Source of the DNA: Paratinospora sagittata
Taxonomy: Eukaryota; Streptophyta; Magnoliopsida; Ranunculales; Menispermaceae
Direction of reading: 5' to 3'
Length of the DNA: 64,000 nucleotides
Assembly (NCBI GenBank): GCA_035771175.1
Contig: CM069590.1
Location: 34,238,821 to 34,302,820, forward strand
Below, one piece after another: positions 37,130-49,828 of the stretch (position 1 is the first letter of the stretch; every line of letters starts with the position of its first letter). The notes below the pieces were generated by a model. It saw only the letters and a program-made list of their open reading frames with translations, was not told the origin of the DNA and ran no database searches. Made by a program: the position numbers and the translations under genes.

Positions 37130-37672
37130 TGTTTTGAAAATTGGATGGCTCGGTTTTGTCTATTTTGGGTCTTCCTTCACCATTTTCCACCAAGAGTTAG
37201 CTCCACCAACAAGTTGGTAAGAAACTAGTAGAATTTTTTGACCTTCGTCGACTCTCATAGCCTCAAGAGCCTTTTTTGACTCATCAAGCCATTTCTACGC
37301 TTCATCCGCATCAATAATGCCAGAAAAGTTAAGGGGTTGTAGCCTTTTATATTTCGTGATCTGGTCAGTTTGGCTCTCCGACCCAGATCGAACAGGTGCC
37401 TGGACAGTGATCACCTAATTGGCCCCAATCTCAGGGATGACTGTTTGTACAATCAATTTCATCGCCTCAATGAATCTGACGAAAAAGTGTTATATGCGTG
37501 GAGGCATGACGAAGGGTGTAGGTTGAGGTGGCACTGTCTGTCCAAAAGTGGTGGCAGCGTCGTGTGCGACCTGCACTATCCTCGGAGGCGGCGGTTACTG
37601 ATTCTATGTCTCAGGAGGTGCTTCCTCTGTTAGACGGACTATGCATGGCCTTCCTCTTTTCCTGGTTTGCAT
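37130..37672 (-). pseudogene. gypsy gag, N-terminal part
   Basis: Begins MQTRKRGRPC at 37672. After two stops in a Pro-rich stretch it reads a typical gag core: PLNFSGIIDADEAQKWLDES, KILLVSYQLVGGANSWWKM. This matches the retrotransposon gag domain of plant gypsy elements (sequence around a conserved WL and WW). It breaks off near 37130. The plus-strand ORF 37370-37633 is a shadow. Confidence 0.75.
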
Positions 37673-38507
37673 TTTTCTCACTGGCAAGGAGAAAAATATA
37701 ACTCTTTTTTAGGAAATGTAGCCAAGTATAGTGATATGATATTCTCAACAATTCATAAGTTTGAGAGTTCTGCAAATATAAAACTACCTATTTTTCTAGG
37801 TATGGTATAAGGTTTTGGTGAGGAATCAAAGAATCTCATGTGCCTCGTATATTTGGCCAAGGGATAAAACAAGGCTGGAGTGTTTGTGTAATAAGTATAA
37901 AGTCTTGAAGGTATTTCAAATATTTTGTTTATGGTTTTATGAACATACTTACCATTTTAAAAATCTATATGAGTCATAGAAATTCTGAGACTAGCCTCGA
38001 CAAATGCCTTAGTCTAGCGTTCTATCGCATTCTTATGCGTTCAAACTCTTTTCCTTAGCCTTTCCGATTATTATCCAAATTTCTGTGTCCCATACCACAT
38101 GAATTTTGTAATAAGGGGTACAACCAAGTTAAGTTGTATGAACACAGTTTCTAAAAACATTGGTTGGAGAGGAGTTCACTAATAGTATTGTCCAAGTTTA
38201 CTTGTCCCATACCATGTAAACTTAGTGATTCAACTTTCCCAGATGTTTTCCACACAAGGTCGTTGGTTTTCTTACTTCCAAATTTTTATTTGGTATCTAC
38301 CAATTTTGTTGTGTCCCATACCACTCCAAAGTTAGTGATACAAAAGAAAATAATGGTTGTAAGTCGGCCCACCAAACATAGTCTCAAACAAAAACATTTC
38401 ATTCATAATAAAAAAAAATTACAATGCCAGTAAATATTTTTCTAATTTCCCTGCTTATTATTCTGCCTAGTTCTCCTGCTAGTCGCAGAATGACCACTAG
38501 AAGAAGG
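37673..38507 (-). other. Leader between the extra ORF and gag
   Basis: No coding frame. It contains three copies of TGTCCCATACCA(C/T) (about 38087, 38206 and 38313), each followed by an AGTTAGTGATnCAA-like block: a loose tandem repeat of about 110 bp. Confidence 0.45.
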
Positions 38508-40084
38508 CTAAGAGGCGTTCTGTTGTTCTTCTAAGACTTGTATTTTGTGGTTCATAATTCTAAACCGATCACGCATTTCAACAAAACATGACATAATAGT
38601 TTGTAATGGATCATCCTGGTTGGCTAGTTGTCCCCTCAGGGGAGGGTAGGCCAGTTGTCCCATCGACGGAGGGTAGGCTGTGGGCATTGTTAAAATTTGT
38701 TGGTCGGTTGGCTGACCCATTGGTGGGAGGTAGTTAGTTTGATAAGCAGGTCTGTACATTTGTGGGAAACCTTCTGAAGTTGGCTTATAAGAGATTTCCC
38801 CAATTGGAACTTCTTGAAAGGTTGGATTTGCTTGAGTCAGAAAGTTTTGAACAAATGGACTCATCAGGATATCCTATCTTCCGAAGTTTGGTGTAGCCCA
38901 ATTTTGAGGTGGTTGGTTCATAGGGAAATGTGGAGTCGGTTGGTAGGGCACTTCCTGAGTCGGAATCCCTTAAGGAGTCATATTCCTTTGGGTCTGGGGG
39001 TTCCAAAAAGGTGAATTTACTGGAACTCCCCTTCCATCTAGATCTATCTTGGGTTGGTCAAAAATTTCCTTCTAGGTTCTCAAAGATTTCATCTTTCGTG
39101 ACCCATTGTTGAATAGGTTGTTCATTGTTTGAGTTTGGGACTCTCTCAGTCCTCTGTCTTGCTTCTTTATTTGGCATTCCTCTGGTAGGAATCTTGCGTC
39201 GACTTCTTCGTCGACTACCGACTATGTCCTCACTAGCCCTTTCATTATTTTCCTCTAAAGTGGCGTCAAATAATTCTTCATTGGTCAACCGTCCTTTTGA
39301 GTTGAGGTTTTGGAATAGCAGGCCAGTGAAACCATTTTCGTAATCGGTATAGAGGATTCATCAAAGGTATTAAGGTTTGCCTCGGCTAGCAACTTCATGA
39401 TTAAAGCTCCATAGTCGAGGTGTTCCTTTTGGGTAGGGTTTTGGGTTACTCTGGTCATCTGTTGAATGATGATGTGAGGTAGGGAGACGAATATTTCCTT
39501 GTCTAGGCAATATAAGATAAGGAGTTGAGCCCTTAACAACGTGCTCCTACTCACCACATCGGGTAGGATATTATAAACCACAATCTTCCCAAGGCCTGCA
39601 AGGTTTGGTTTTGGGAGTGTATTTGGGAGGCAGGTGTATTTCTTGTCAGTGTATGCCTTCAGAGTGAGGGAGGTGAATAGTTGTTCTTTTGATTTTGTGA
39701 TCTCCACAACGGCTTGAGATTCATGTGGATCTATGATCTTGATTCCTAAGGGGATTGCCATTAGTAGAGAAATAGCTTTGACATTGACAGAAATTGTCAC
39801 TCCCATGACCTGTGTCTCCAAGTTAGGGTTGTTTTCGTCCTCCTGGAATCCGACAATACTCATGTTGTCGTAAAACAACCTGACCAAGTTGAGAGAGACA
39901 TAACCTCAACATTAGTTATGTTTAGCCACCTCAGCTTCGCGAGCTTGTTGTGAAGGAGTGGGCATAAGAGAGGATTTTTCATGTTTATATTCCTCATTAA
40001 AAGAACTTTCCAATTGTGAAGGTCCGTTAGTCTTGTGGAAACTTGTTCTCGACTGTTGAAAGTCGTTCCTTCACTAGTAGCCAT
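38508..40084 (-). pseudogene. Extra ORF upstream of gag (Transposase_32-like, inferred)
   Basis: Pieces: 40084-39893 (MATSEGTTFNSREQ, then RLTDLHNWKVLL), 39887-39285 (VRLFYDNMSIVGFQ, VSLPHIIIQQMTRV), 39288-39058 (basic, RRRSRRKIPTRG), 39006-38785, and 38864-38508 (repeats of PPxMGQ and PPLRGQ, then a helical end RIMNHKIQVLEEQ). The 200-residue piece resembles the plant family called putative plant transposon protein. Frameshifts join the pieces, so no full protein is made. Function unknown. Extra ORFs 5' of gag are known in Ogre/Tat elements, but I cannot claim homology to those. Confidence 0.55.
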
Positions 40085-40334
40085 TATCTTGCTAAAAAGA
40101 AGATAAAACTTGTAAAATGCATAAAAATGCATTCCTAAAATTTTTGTTTAAGATTTATGTTTTTATCTGTTGGACAACATTTCCCCCATTTACTCTTGAT
40201 GTTTATGCCACCATTTCATCTAAGTTTCTAATTAGCAACAAATTATTTTATTTTATTTTTGTCTTCACTCCCCTAGGCGATCCTAAGTGGTGGCTTTGGG
40301 CAGGCCGTGGACCTCTCGTTTTAATACCATTAAA
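40085..40334 (-). other. Leader and degraded primer site
   Basis: On the sense strand, TGGTATTAAAACGAGAGG lies 3-5 bp after the LTR. It looks like TGGTATCAGAGC with changes, followed by GTCCACGGCCTGCCC. It supports the adjacent LTR being the 5' LTR. Confidence 0.5.
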
Positions 40335-41479
40335 TGTCACACCCCGCCCGGACCTGCCTAAACTTGCAGGACACTCACAGGCGGGGCACGAATGCTTTAT
40401 AACAACTATCTAGTGCGCAGGTACACAATTTAAGTACAAGTCTATTTTTCAAAATGTATTTTGTACAAAATGTAAGCGGTTTAGAACCGTCAATAATGAG
40501 GGAACATCCTCCCAAAAATCTCCCTAACTAATTGAACAAATAAGTAAGGGGGTACAAAATGAAGGCTCAAAACACCTCCGCCCAATTCACCCTAAACTCT
40601 TGTAAAATGGTTAATAACGGGATTAGCTATTGCTTAGTAGGTAAAATAGTTCGTGAATATGACAATTAATAAAGAAGACATCATAATCATACATCAAATA
40701 TACACAACATACTTAACAGGTAAGTATACATAACATTGTCTCATACTGGCTATGTGACCGTATATTGCCCTAGGTTTACGTAAAAATGTCCATCTCCAAG
40801 CAATAGTTCGTAAAATAGTTAGCATCATCGTGTGCATTGGTAGGATGTCCAATATCACCTATACAAGCAGACAACTTTCAATGAGACCAACTACACCAGT
40901 CCCCAGGTCGAGAGGTGGGAACACAAGGTACCGCTTAAATACCAAGTCTTCTTGAGCAACAAGCTGCCTTCCGTTTACTATTTAAAGTTACTAAGGACAA
41001 GACTAAGTCTGGTTTAGTCAAATTGACCGCTAATCCGACATAGTAACAGTGTAATACGTGGACTCCAAATATTAAGGCATGAGTATGACAAGTATGAACA
41101 TTATACTCAATAATGAAGCGTAACTGAATGATAGACATAATGATAAATGAATGAAAACTTTATAAAAAAACATAAGACACACAAACTTATGTTTCTTTCC
41201 CACCTTCAAATTGTACTTCTTTCAAAAATTGGCACTTTGTCTCGAGGAGAACAACTTCGCACCGCAAAGAGGATCTTTAACAGAGAGTCTCAAAAGAAGA
41301 GAGAGAAAATCACAAGAAGAATGGAAGAAACCAGCCCAAAGAGAGAGGGAGAGGAAAAAAGTTGTGGTGTGAGGAATGAGGGGGGGAGGTGCCCCCTTTA
41401 TAGAAAAATCCATGCCTGAACGTTCGGGCAATGCCCATTTTTTATTTATTTTACTTTTTTGTAAACCGGGGGTATTATA
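40335..41479 (-). mobile_element. 5' LTR of the extra-ORF gypsy element
   Basis: Starts TGTCACACCCCGCCC at 40335 and ends GGGGTATTATA near 41479 (CA decayed). About 1145 bp. No matching duplication is visible, as expected if the other end is gone. The ORF at 41147-41419 and its partner at 41222-41431 are judged shadows. Confidence 0.6.
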
Positions 41480-44400
41480 GAATGTGAGTGATAGTTTCAG
41501 GACATTTAGAACAACGAGTACAAACTAGATCAATACCCGTGCTTCTTGTGAATCTCATATTATTCGTGAGTAGCCTATTATGAATAACCAACCACAAATA
41601 GAGTTTAAGTTTCTGAGGGCAATTCAACCTCCAGATCCAAGACCATTTTCCCCTAGAACTGAGAACATTAACATCAGAGAGCTGCCAGTAGGTAGGCTTG
41701 ACTGAAAAAACACCATTTAAAGAAAAAGCCCATATAAGACTATCCTCAAGAGTGCTACAAGAGATAGGAACTCCTTTGATAAGATCAAGAATATCAGAAG
41801 GCAGATTCATATTAAATAGATCAGACAACCAATTCCCATTATCATCAATCAAACCTCTTACTAAATGAGAAGCAACAGAATACAAAAGGGGTTCAATTAT
41901 AAGTTCACACAAAGGAGAATAACCTACCCATTTATCTGTCCAGAAATGCACCAAAGAACCATTTCCCACACGCCAAACAAAACCAGATTTAAGAAATTCT
42001 ATACCACACAAAATACCCTTCCAAGTGGTAGAAGCAATTGATGAGACTCCACATTGAAGAATATTCTGAGCTCGAACATATTTCTCCTTCATAATAATAG
42101 ACCATAATTTTGAACCATCCTTTAGAAGTTCCCACCCTAGCTTGGCCAGGAAAGCAATATTAGAAGCTCGCATTGTTCGAATTTCAAGACCACCTTTATC
42201 CTTAAGCATACAAACCTATTCCCAATTAATAAGATGAACTTTCCTCTCCGGAGGAAAATCATTCCTAATGAAGTTTTTATTAATTTGATCAAGCTTGTGG
42301 CAAACTGATTGAGGGAACCAAACACTTTGCATAGTATACGCTAGTATAACAGTAGTAACTGTTTTAACCAAAGTAGTTCTACCAGCCAGATTCAAATGTT
42401 TAGCTTGCCAACCCACTAATTTGTTCTGGATTTTATCTAAGAGATATTGAAAAGTAGCTCTGCTAGGTCTAGAGTGAAGCAAAGGAATTTCAAAATATTT
42501 TCATAGGTCATTGGTTAATTTAATAGACCCTACCTCACTAATTCTTCGTGCCACACTTCTACAAACATTAGAGGAAACAAAAATCCTTGATTTATGTAAA
42601 TTTATTTTTTCCCCAGAAAGATCACTAAAAGCATTCAATACATCTATAATCACTCTTATTTGGCCACAAGAAGCTTTCGTAAAAAATAAGAGATCATCAG
42701 AAAAGAAAAGATGAGAAATGGGGGTTCCACCTCTCAAAAGAGCGATGGCCTTCTACACCTTAGAATCAATATCCCTCAAAATTGTGTGAGAAAAACGTTC
42801 CATACACAAAACAAAGAGATAAAGAGATAAAAGGTCACCCTGTCGAAGACCCTGACCAACCGTGAAAAATTGGCTAGGCTCCCCATTTCAAAGAACTGCA
42901 AACTCTACTGTAGTAACACATTGTATTATGAGGTTAACAAGATGAGTGGGAAGTTTTGAAGAAAATTCCAACTTATTCTGTCATAAGCCTTTTCAAGATC
43001 AATTTTAATAGCCATCAAACCACTAGAGCCCTTCTTTCTTTTCATAGTATGCATCGCCTCTTGAGCAACTAGAATATTATCAATAGTGTTACGCCCAAGA
43101 ATGAAACTACTTTGATGAGAACCAACAAGCTTACCAAGAAAAGGAAGAATCAAAGCAACAATAATTTTTGTCAAAATCTTATAGCTGACATTACACAAAC
43201 TTATATGCCTCATTTGAGTTATGTCAGTAGAATGATCAACATTAGGGATAAGAGTAATATATGTTCTATTAATACCTTGAGGTAAAAAACACTCCCTCCA
43301 AGCAGAATGAATCATATCTCCAACATTAACGCCTACCAAATCCCAGTTTCTTTGATAAAAAATAGCTGGAAAATCATCTGGACCTGGAGCTTTCAAAGGC
43401 TTCATGGACCGCAAAGCATGAAAATTTTCAAAATTATGTAAAGGGGTTGAAAGAATGTCCAAATCCTCAAAGGTAAAAATACCATTAGGAGCCTCAATAA
43501 TGTTTTGGGAACAATTACTATGATTCTGAGCTGGAGAATATAAGTGAGAATAGAAATTGCAAACATGGGATTTAAGAAGAGTCTGATCATCACACCACTC
43601 TCAATCAACTTTAAGAGCCTTGATCTTGTTTCTATTTCTTCGAACCATAGTGCTTAAATGGAAAAAATAAGTGTTATTATCTCTTTCTTTCAACCACTGA
43701 ACTCTCAACTTTTGAAGCCAAAGCATTTCTTCTCATTGAAGAATCTCATCAAGCTAGTGAAGAAGTTCATCCTCCAAATTAGCTAAGAATAGGGATTGTC
43801 TAGAACATAAATATTTTTGAATGCCTAATAAACGAGAAGTCAATAATCTCTTATGTCTGAAAATATTTTCAAAGACTTCCTTATTCCAAAGTTTAATTTC
43901 AGAATTAAAATATTGAAGTGTATCTATGAAAGAGGAAGATCTAGGATGCCAAGCTAATTCCAAAATCTGATGAAATTACTCGTGGCGTAACCAATCCGCT
44001 TCAAAGCGAAAAGGTTTAAGACTGGAGGGAACAAAATGAAAATTATCCATATCCACCAAGGTAGGACAATGATCAAAATATGTTCTAGGAAAATGAAGGA
44101 GTTTCGCAGCAGGGAACAACAATTGCCATTTATCTATACACATGGCTTTATCCAGTCTCTCTTTGATCAGCCCAACACCTCTCCTCTTGTTTGTCCAAGT
44201 GTAAATAGGCCCAGACATATCTAGATCCATAAGAAGACATCCATTAATCACAAAATTAAACTTGCTACATCTTGAGTTAGAGACAACCCCCCTAAACTTC
44301 TCAGCTTGACCACGAACGTCGTTAAAATCACCCATCACTAACCACGGTAACTGATTGCTATTAGCAAATGTAAGCAAATCATCCCATTAACCTTCCCTAG

Positions 44401-44736
44401 TAAGAATGTTGACATTGGCATACAAACCCGTCATAATCCAATCTGGTTTATGTAACTGAGACACCATCATAAAAATCATTTGAAGACATCATATAAAATT
44501 TGAAGCTTAATGTAATTTTCTCTCTAGAACAACAAGAGACCTCCGCTTCGACTAATAGTAGGAACAGAATAGTTTTTATAATCCTTCCATTTGCTAAGGA
44601 AGTTAAGAGGAGGAGAAGAAGCTCGAGTCTCCAATAAACATAAAATATTCGATTTATGAAATTGGATTAATTCCTTAAAATGTTTCTGGAAATTTGGGCT
44701 GGAAATACCCCTACAATTCGAAGTAATAAACTTCAT
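41475..44736 (-). pseudogene. LINE ORF2: endonuclease, reverse transcriptase, zf-RVT
   Basis: Endonuclease: MKFITSNCRGIS (44736), then CLLETRAS. In 44377-43976 come VMGDFNDVRG, YTWTNKRRG and RLDKAM, and FDHCP, where the family has SDHCP. RT: KAPGPDDFPAIFYQ (about 43395), FLPQGINRTYITLIP, SFILGRNTIDN, IKIDLEKAYDR, then GLRQGDLLS (about 42850) and FFSDDLLFF, where FADD is usual. C-terminal zf-RVT domain in 42209-41475 (VWRVGNGSLVHFWTDKW, KLKLYLWLVIHNRLL). The final stop at 41475-41477 is formed by the neighbouring LTR. Several stops and frameshifts make it inactive. ORF2 would nick the target and copy the element RNA there. Confidence 0.88.
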
Positions 44737-44926
44737 TGATAAACAAAGGAAAAAAAGGGGTTTGAGGGGTTACCCTTAAGACAAAGATGCCCATCATGTG
44801 GGATTCTCGCCCACCACACGCCTCGAACTCTGACTGCAAGCTTCTCTACTAGTAGAAGGACCACTAGCACAGTCAATACCATTTCTAACATCCCGAGATC
44901 TGCTCTGATGACATCTCCATTCAAGA
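44737..44926 (-). pseudogene. End of LINE ORF1
   Basis: Short piece between ORF2 and the hAT-like insertion. No motif beyond a Ser/Arg-rich composition. It is assigned by position, since the 8-bp duplication links it with 51331. Confidence 0.5.
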
Positions 44927-45235
44927 TAGGGGTGTAGGTAACCCGATCGATCCGACCATTTCGGGTCAGATTTGATTGATATGTCGGGTGTTGGTCCACC
45001 CAAAAGGGGGGTGAATTGGGTGCAATGGTCAATTTTAAAAGGGTCTTCCAATAACTTTAGTGATTTACATAAGTTAATTGGAACATGATGCAAATTAGAA
45101 CACAGACTAAAATGCAAACGTTTCACACACAGATTTATAGTGGTTTGGCCAAGCCTACGTCCACTACCTAATCTCCCGATTAGGATTTACTCAATCCACT
45201 AACTGATTTTCTTACGGGTGAGAACCAAACTGTTA

Positions 45236-45570
45236 CAACTGCCTTTTTTCAGGTTAAAGGCAAACCTATCCTTTCACGGGCTAAGGATGAACCATTTTCC
45301 TTTTTTCGGGATTAAGAAAAACCCATGTTCCTTTTACTGGCTAAGGAAGAACCAAATTTTCTTTTTTCGGGATGAGGAGAAACCCATGTTCCTTTTACTG
45401 GCTAAGGAAGAACGATGATCCTTTTGCGGGATAAGGAACAACCAGTTTCTCTTTTAAGGCTGAGAGATAACCTATCATTTTTAAGGTTAAGGACACACCT
45501 ACCCTTTTACTGGATGAGGATGAACCAATTTTTCTTTTACAGGCTCAAAGAAAACCTATATGATTTCAAT
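45236..45570. repeat. R/U5 tandem array of LTR B
   Basis: About eight units of CCTTTTn(C/A)GGGnTnAGGAnGAACC. The ORF 45218-45418 that crosses it shows the repetition as recurrent FxGLRxN-like peptide, but it is not a gene. Confidence 0.75.
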
Positions 45571-46296
45571 CCTGAAATCATCAAGTAAACTATTTTCACT
45601 TGTCCTGGTTATTTCAATCCAGAAACACACCAGCATTACAACACTGAGATGTTAGGTGGTTCTAACGCAGTAGAACACTTTACATTAAGCACAGTACATA
45701 GCATTACAAAGATATGAAATGTGAAATAGGTAATGCTAAGTTGAAATACACCTTCTGTCCTTTACCTTTCAATGTTTGGTATTGCTCAAGTGCAGTTTCG
45801 AAAAGCATGAATGATATGATATGAAAATCAGTGTTTTATCGAAAGATAAAATATACCAAACAAATATTGACGTTAAAAATAGAGAACTGGTGTAAATCAA
45901 AGACACAAACAATTTTCAAAATAGATATAGAATATATGTATGAAAACTTCTGGTTCAACAATCAGTAGTTTAACGCAACCATTGATATAGTTCAATATAG
46001 TACTTAAGATATGAAATCAAGTACGACTGTATATCTTGAACTATTTCTCAAATTCTATCATCAGCAAGAATGATACCAAATGTGAATCAGTGATGAGAAT
46101 TTGAGTTGATACCAATATAAAAACATATTTTCAAAGATAGAAATATATTTGAAACTCAATATGAAAATAGTATAGGTATCAGTGAAAAATACTTTGAAAG
46201 ATTAGAAAAATGAAATTCATTTTGACACAGACTAACTTTCAAAAAGTATTGGCACAACATAAAGTGATTGGCAAGTTGTTTGATCCTAAGTGTTGG

Positions 46297-46304
46297 TATT
46301 TATA
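46297..46304 (-). promoter_or_regulatory. TATA box of LTR B
   Basis: TATTTATA on the plus strand. The sense strand reads CTATAAATACCAACACTT. It shares this core with LTR E and most of it with C. Confidence 0.7.
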
Positions 46305-46559
46305 GACTTAGTGGGACATAGCCATTAAACATTTGAAGTTCAAATATTGTGAGCGTTTTCACGCAACGGCTAGAATGTTATATGAAAATAGCAACTGCGA
46401 TTTTCACTAACATTTTGGTTCTTTTCAGATTTCATGAAGGAGGAAAGCTTTAGAAGAACTTCTTTCATGTATCAGAAAGGGTCTCTGATAAGTCTGAAAA
46501 GGACTATGTGCAAGTGTCTATTCTGAAAAAGTAAACTGACGTAGTGTACTCATTTGAAC

Positions 46560-47260
46560 AGTGACGGTAGTTGAATTAGCATCCTGATTCCGTAATCAGT
46601 GTCCTAACGCAAAATATCAACTTTGTCATTTTGTTCCTTGAGGGCGCTTACTACGTATAAGTGTCCTATTGAACACTTAAGTGAGGGCGCTACTAACTCG
46701 TAAGCATCCAAACTTACTTATGACTTTAGACGACTTAAACCTTGGGGGCGCTATGCACACTTAGCGTCCTGCTATGTTTTAAAACTATTAAGTGCATGAG
46801 GACGCTACTATCCGAGTAAGCGTCCTGTTTTTAAGACATAAAACAAAACATGAGGGCAGTACTTATGTAGTAAGCGTTCTTCTTTTTAAAACATATGACA
46901 TTAAAAATAAATACGTTGAAGGACAATCAGTGTCCCGAAAGTTATTAAGTTGATTTCCAAAAGTGAGGGCGCTCCTATCGAGTAAGCGTCTTGATAATTT
47001 AATCAACTTATAACCATCAGAGTCCTCAAAGAAACATTCTTTGAAGAACTTTTAAAAGATCTTTCAGTGAGCTGATGCTGAGTCAGCTTCCTGACAACTT
47101 CAAAGGTTGACTAATATATAAGACCGCTACTATACAAGTAAGCATCCTGATTAATCAATTCATTTCAACCTTGAGCGTTATCAGCGTCCTAATGACCTAT
47201 CAACGTCCTGACTTAACAAGTTCAGAAGAGTGCTGCTATTTCATTAGCGTCCTGAATGAT
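46560..47260. repeat. U3 palindromic array of LTR B
   Basis: More than ten hairpin units. The clearest is 46799-46826: arm AGGACGCTACT, loop ATCCG, arm AGTAAGCGTCCT. The arms pair perfectly except for one unpaired base. Others are GGGCGCTACTAAC.. and GGGGGCGCTATGC..TTAGCGTCC. Confidence 0.85.
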
Positions 47261-48400
47261 TCTTTAAAAAAAGTTTTTACTCACGATAAAATATTTGATA
47301 AAAGCCAATAAAAACTCAGTATATTTCAAATTAAATATATAGTATTAAATCATTTGAAATATAGTTAAAAACATGAAATCAAAACATGCAGATTTAGAAA
47401 ACATATGAAAATGATATATGCATGGTTTTGAAAAACATTTTGAGCAATAACGATTAGAGAAAGATATACCTTAAATCTTTTGTGTATTTCTTCTCATAAC
47501 CGTTAAATCCAACTCTTCATTATGAGATCTTTAATAAGAGCAATTCGGAGTTGATTGACTTGAACGTTGATCGAGAGATGTCGACATGAAGCTTGATCGA
47601 GACGTTCGAGTGAAGTGATCTTGAAATCATGATGTGATCGTTGAAGTCCGTTAGTTGAAACGAGCTTAACCGTTGGATGTAAGCTTTGAGTTCCTTAATC
47701 GAGTCGTTCCTTGGCTTTTTGCTTTTCCTTTGGACAGAGATAAGTTCTTGAAAAACGTTTGTTAGCACCGAAAGATATTTTGTTTGTGATCATCAAAATA
47801 TACTTCATTAAGTATACTTTAGGGATGTGCTAAGGATGAACCATATAGGTAAACATCGGGTTGATCGGGTTAATTTTTTAGCAACCCGACCATATCAGAT
47901 CAGGTCTCAAGTTTCATTAAACCCAACTTGACCATACCCGACTCGACCTCTTAAAATTTATATATATAGACATACATATATTGTATTAATTTATATACAT
48001 ATTATATATATATATATATGTATATAATATAGATACTAAAAGACTTATTACATACAAGGCCAATAACCCTTAACTACTTTTTTTTTAGTTGTTGGGTTAG
48101 ATGGTGAGAAGAATTGCAAGGAGAAGGGTAATTCATAAAGGGAGAGTAGATTTCTTTTGTCTTTTTCTTTCCATGAGGGACTAAAAGAAGAAGAAAAACA
48201 ATTTCTAAAAGGGAAGTGGTTCCATTTCCTCTCTTCTTCTAATGTGGGATTAAAAGAAAAGGCTTCCCCCTTATTCAAGTTAAAATTTGTGGGTGTAAAT
48301 AAATCATGATTTAATATCTTTTCTATTTCTAATTTTCAATGCATAAATCATGACATATATAATTGAATTTGTTATTTATTTTTCTTTTTGGGTAAGCATG

Positions 48401-49823
48401 TGATCGTGAAATTATCGCAAGTGCACGACAGTCAAGTTATAATATAATCCGATGAAATCGGATATTGTCTTCAGGGATAATTAGAACACTAGCTATCACA
48501 TTTTTGCCTTAATTTTATCTAGACAATCGAATTCGAATGATTGAGTAATTAAACAGTAATAAAAACAGCTAATTATTAACTAGCAAAGTAATGAAGACAG
48601 CAGATTATCAATAGAGAAATAATCTAGAGAATCGATTTCACCTAATGATCAACTATGTTCTTTTCAATTATTTATCATTAATGTATTTACTTTGTTTATA
48701 AGCTAGAAATCTTAATGTTTATAACACCCTCTATCGAGTGTCGCGTTAGAGCATATTCATAGGAATTGATCTCGATCTATCGATAAAGTTCTAATTCCTG
48801 CAAACTCACTAAGATCTATGATTTCTTTTAATGACTTCATAGGGTTTCGATCTCCTATCGGTCTCACGATAACCTAGGCTATATTTCCCTTGTTCCGATC
48901 CAAAGTACCCTCTATCGAGTGTCACACTCTAGAACTAAGATCATCCAATCCGTGATTAATAGATTGAAAGCATTAACAATGGAGAAATATAAATAAACTA
49001 TCACAAATCCATTAATAATAATTATGACTTTAAACTAGAACATAGCATCAAAGTTAGGATCCATCTATCATCTAGAAACGATGCTTTAGTTCATAACTAA
49101 AGACATAAAAACATAAAGTACGAAATTGAACATCAAAACAGAACAAAGGAAAGATAAAACTAAAGTTTTGTAGAGATTTTGAATAGTCTATGATGTTCTT
49201 CTCCACTTCGCTCCAGCCGTCAAGCCTTTCTTCTCCAAGATCCCCCTCTCGAAAAACCCTCCAAATCCATATATTGTGTGCCCAAAGTCGTGTCCAATTG
49301 GAATTTCAAAATTTCCAAAAAACCATTCGGAGTTGCTAAATTAGCAACATCCCCGTTAAGCAATTCTAGTGCCGCAGCGCCCAGAGCCTTCTTTTCCTGA
49401 TCACCCTGGCGCCGTGATGAGCGTCGCGGCCCCCAGAGCACTGTTTGTGCGCAATGTTGTCGACTTAGTCATTTTTTCGCTCCTTTTGATTTCCTTCTTG
49501 TGGACTTAGTCAATTTTCTTCCACGTTTTAGCTTGGGTTCTTCATAACTCATCATCTGGGCTTCTCATATGTTGTGTCCATCATTGATGCTCACTTCCAT
49601 ACATCTAAATACCTACAAAACAAAATAAAACAAGTAATTAAAACACTCAAAACATAAATTGATCCAACATATAAATTAAGAAACCGAAATAATGCATAAA
49701 AACTAATTTATTCCTAAACTAACAAATGAATCAAGACTAACATAAACACACTCAACTAATGCATAAATTATCCTAAAACAACTATAAAACACTCCTAAAA
49801 CATGTCTAAATATGCAACTATCA
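48401..49823 (-). mobile_element. Solo LTR I in the hAT-like element
   Basis: Starts TGATCGTGAAAT at 48401 and ends GCAACTATCA at 49823. Exact duplication GCATG (48396-48400 and 49824-49828). 1423 bp. On the minus strand it begins TGATAGTTGCAT. Repeated phrase CCCTCTATCGAGTGTC at 48727-48743 and 48908-48923. No coding frame. The family is not identified. The ORF 49220-49441 is not supported. Confidence 0.88.
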
Positions 49824-49828
49824 GCATG

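Larger units (their letters stand above)
37130..41479 (-). mobile_element. 5' part of a Ty3/gypsy element with an extra ORF before gag
   Basis: Read right to left: LTR (40335-41479), degraded tRNA-Met-type primer site, an ORF in several pieces (40084-38508), a leader, then the N-terminal part of gag (37672-37130), where it stops. No protease, RT, integrase or second LTR is present. That these parts are one element is inferred from order and orientation. The right edge meets the LINE exactly where the LINE loses its 3' end. Confidence 0.55.
44989..47855 (-). mobile_element. Sirevirus-like solo LTR, copy B
   Basis: TGTTGGTCCACCC at 44989 to GGTAAACA at 47855, with exact duplication TCGGG (44984-44988 and 47856-47860). 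2867 bp, the most complete copy. Minus-strand TATA box TATAAATA at 46297-46304. R/U5 array at 45236-45570 and U3 array at 46560-47260. It interrupts the left terminal region of the hAT-like element, whose GGGTTGATCGGG repeats resume directly after it. Confidence 0.93.

Noticed and set aside
48048..48278. 76-residue minus-strand ORF
   Set aside because: It lies in the subterminal inverted repeat of the hAT-like element and has Lys/Phe low-complexity composition.
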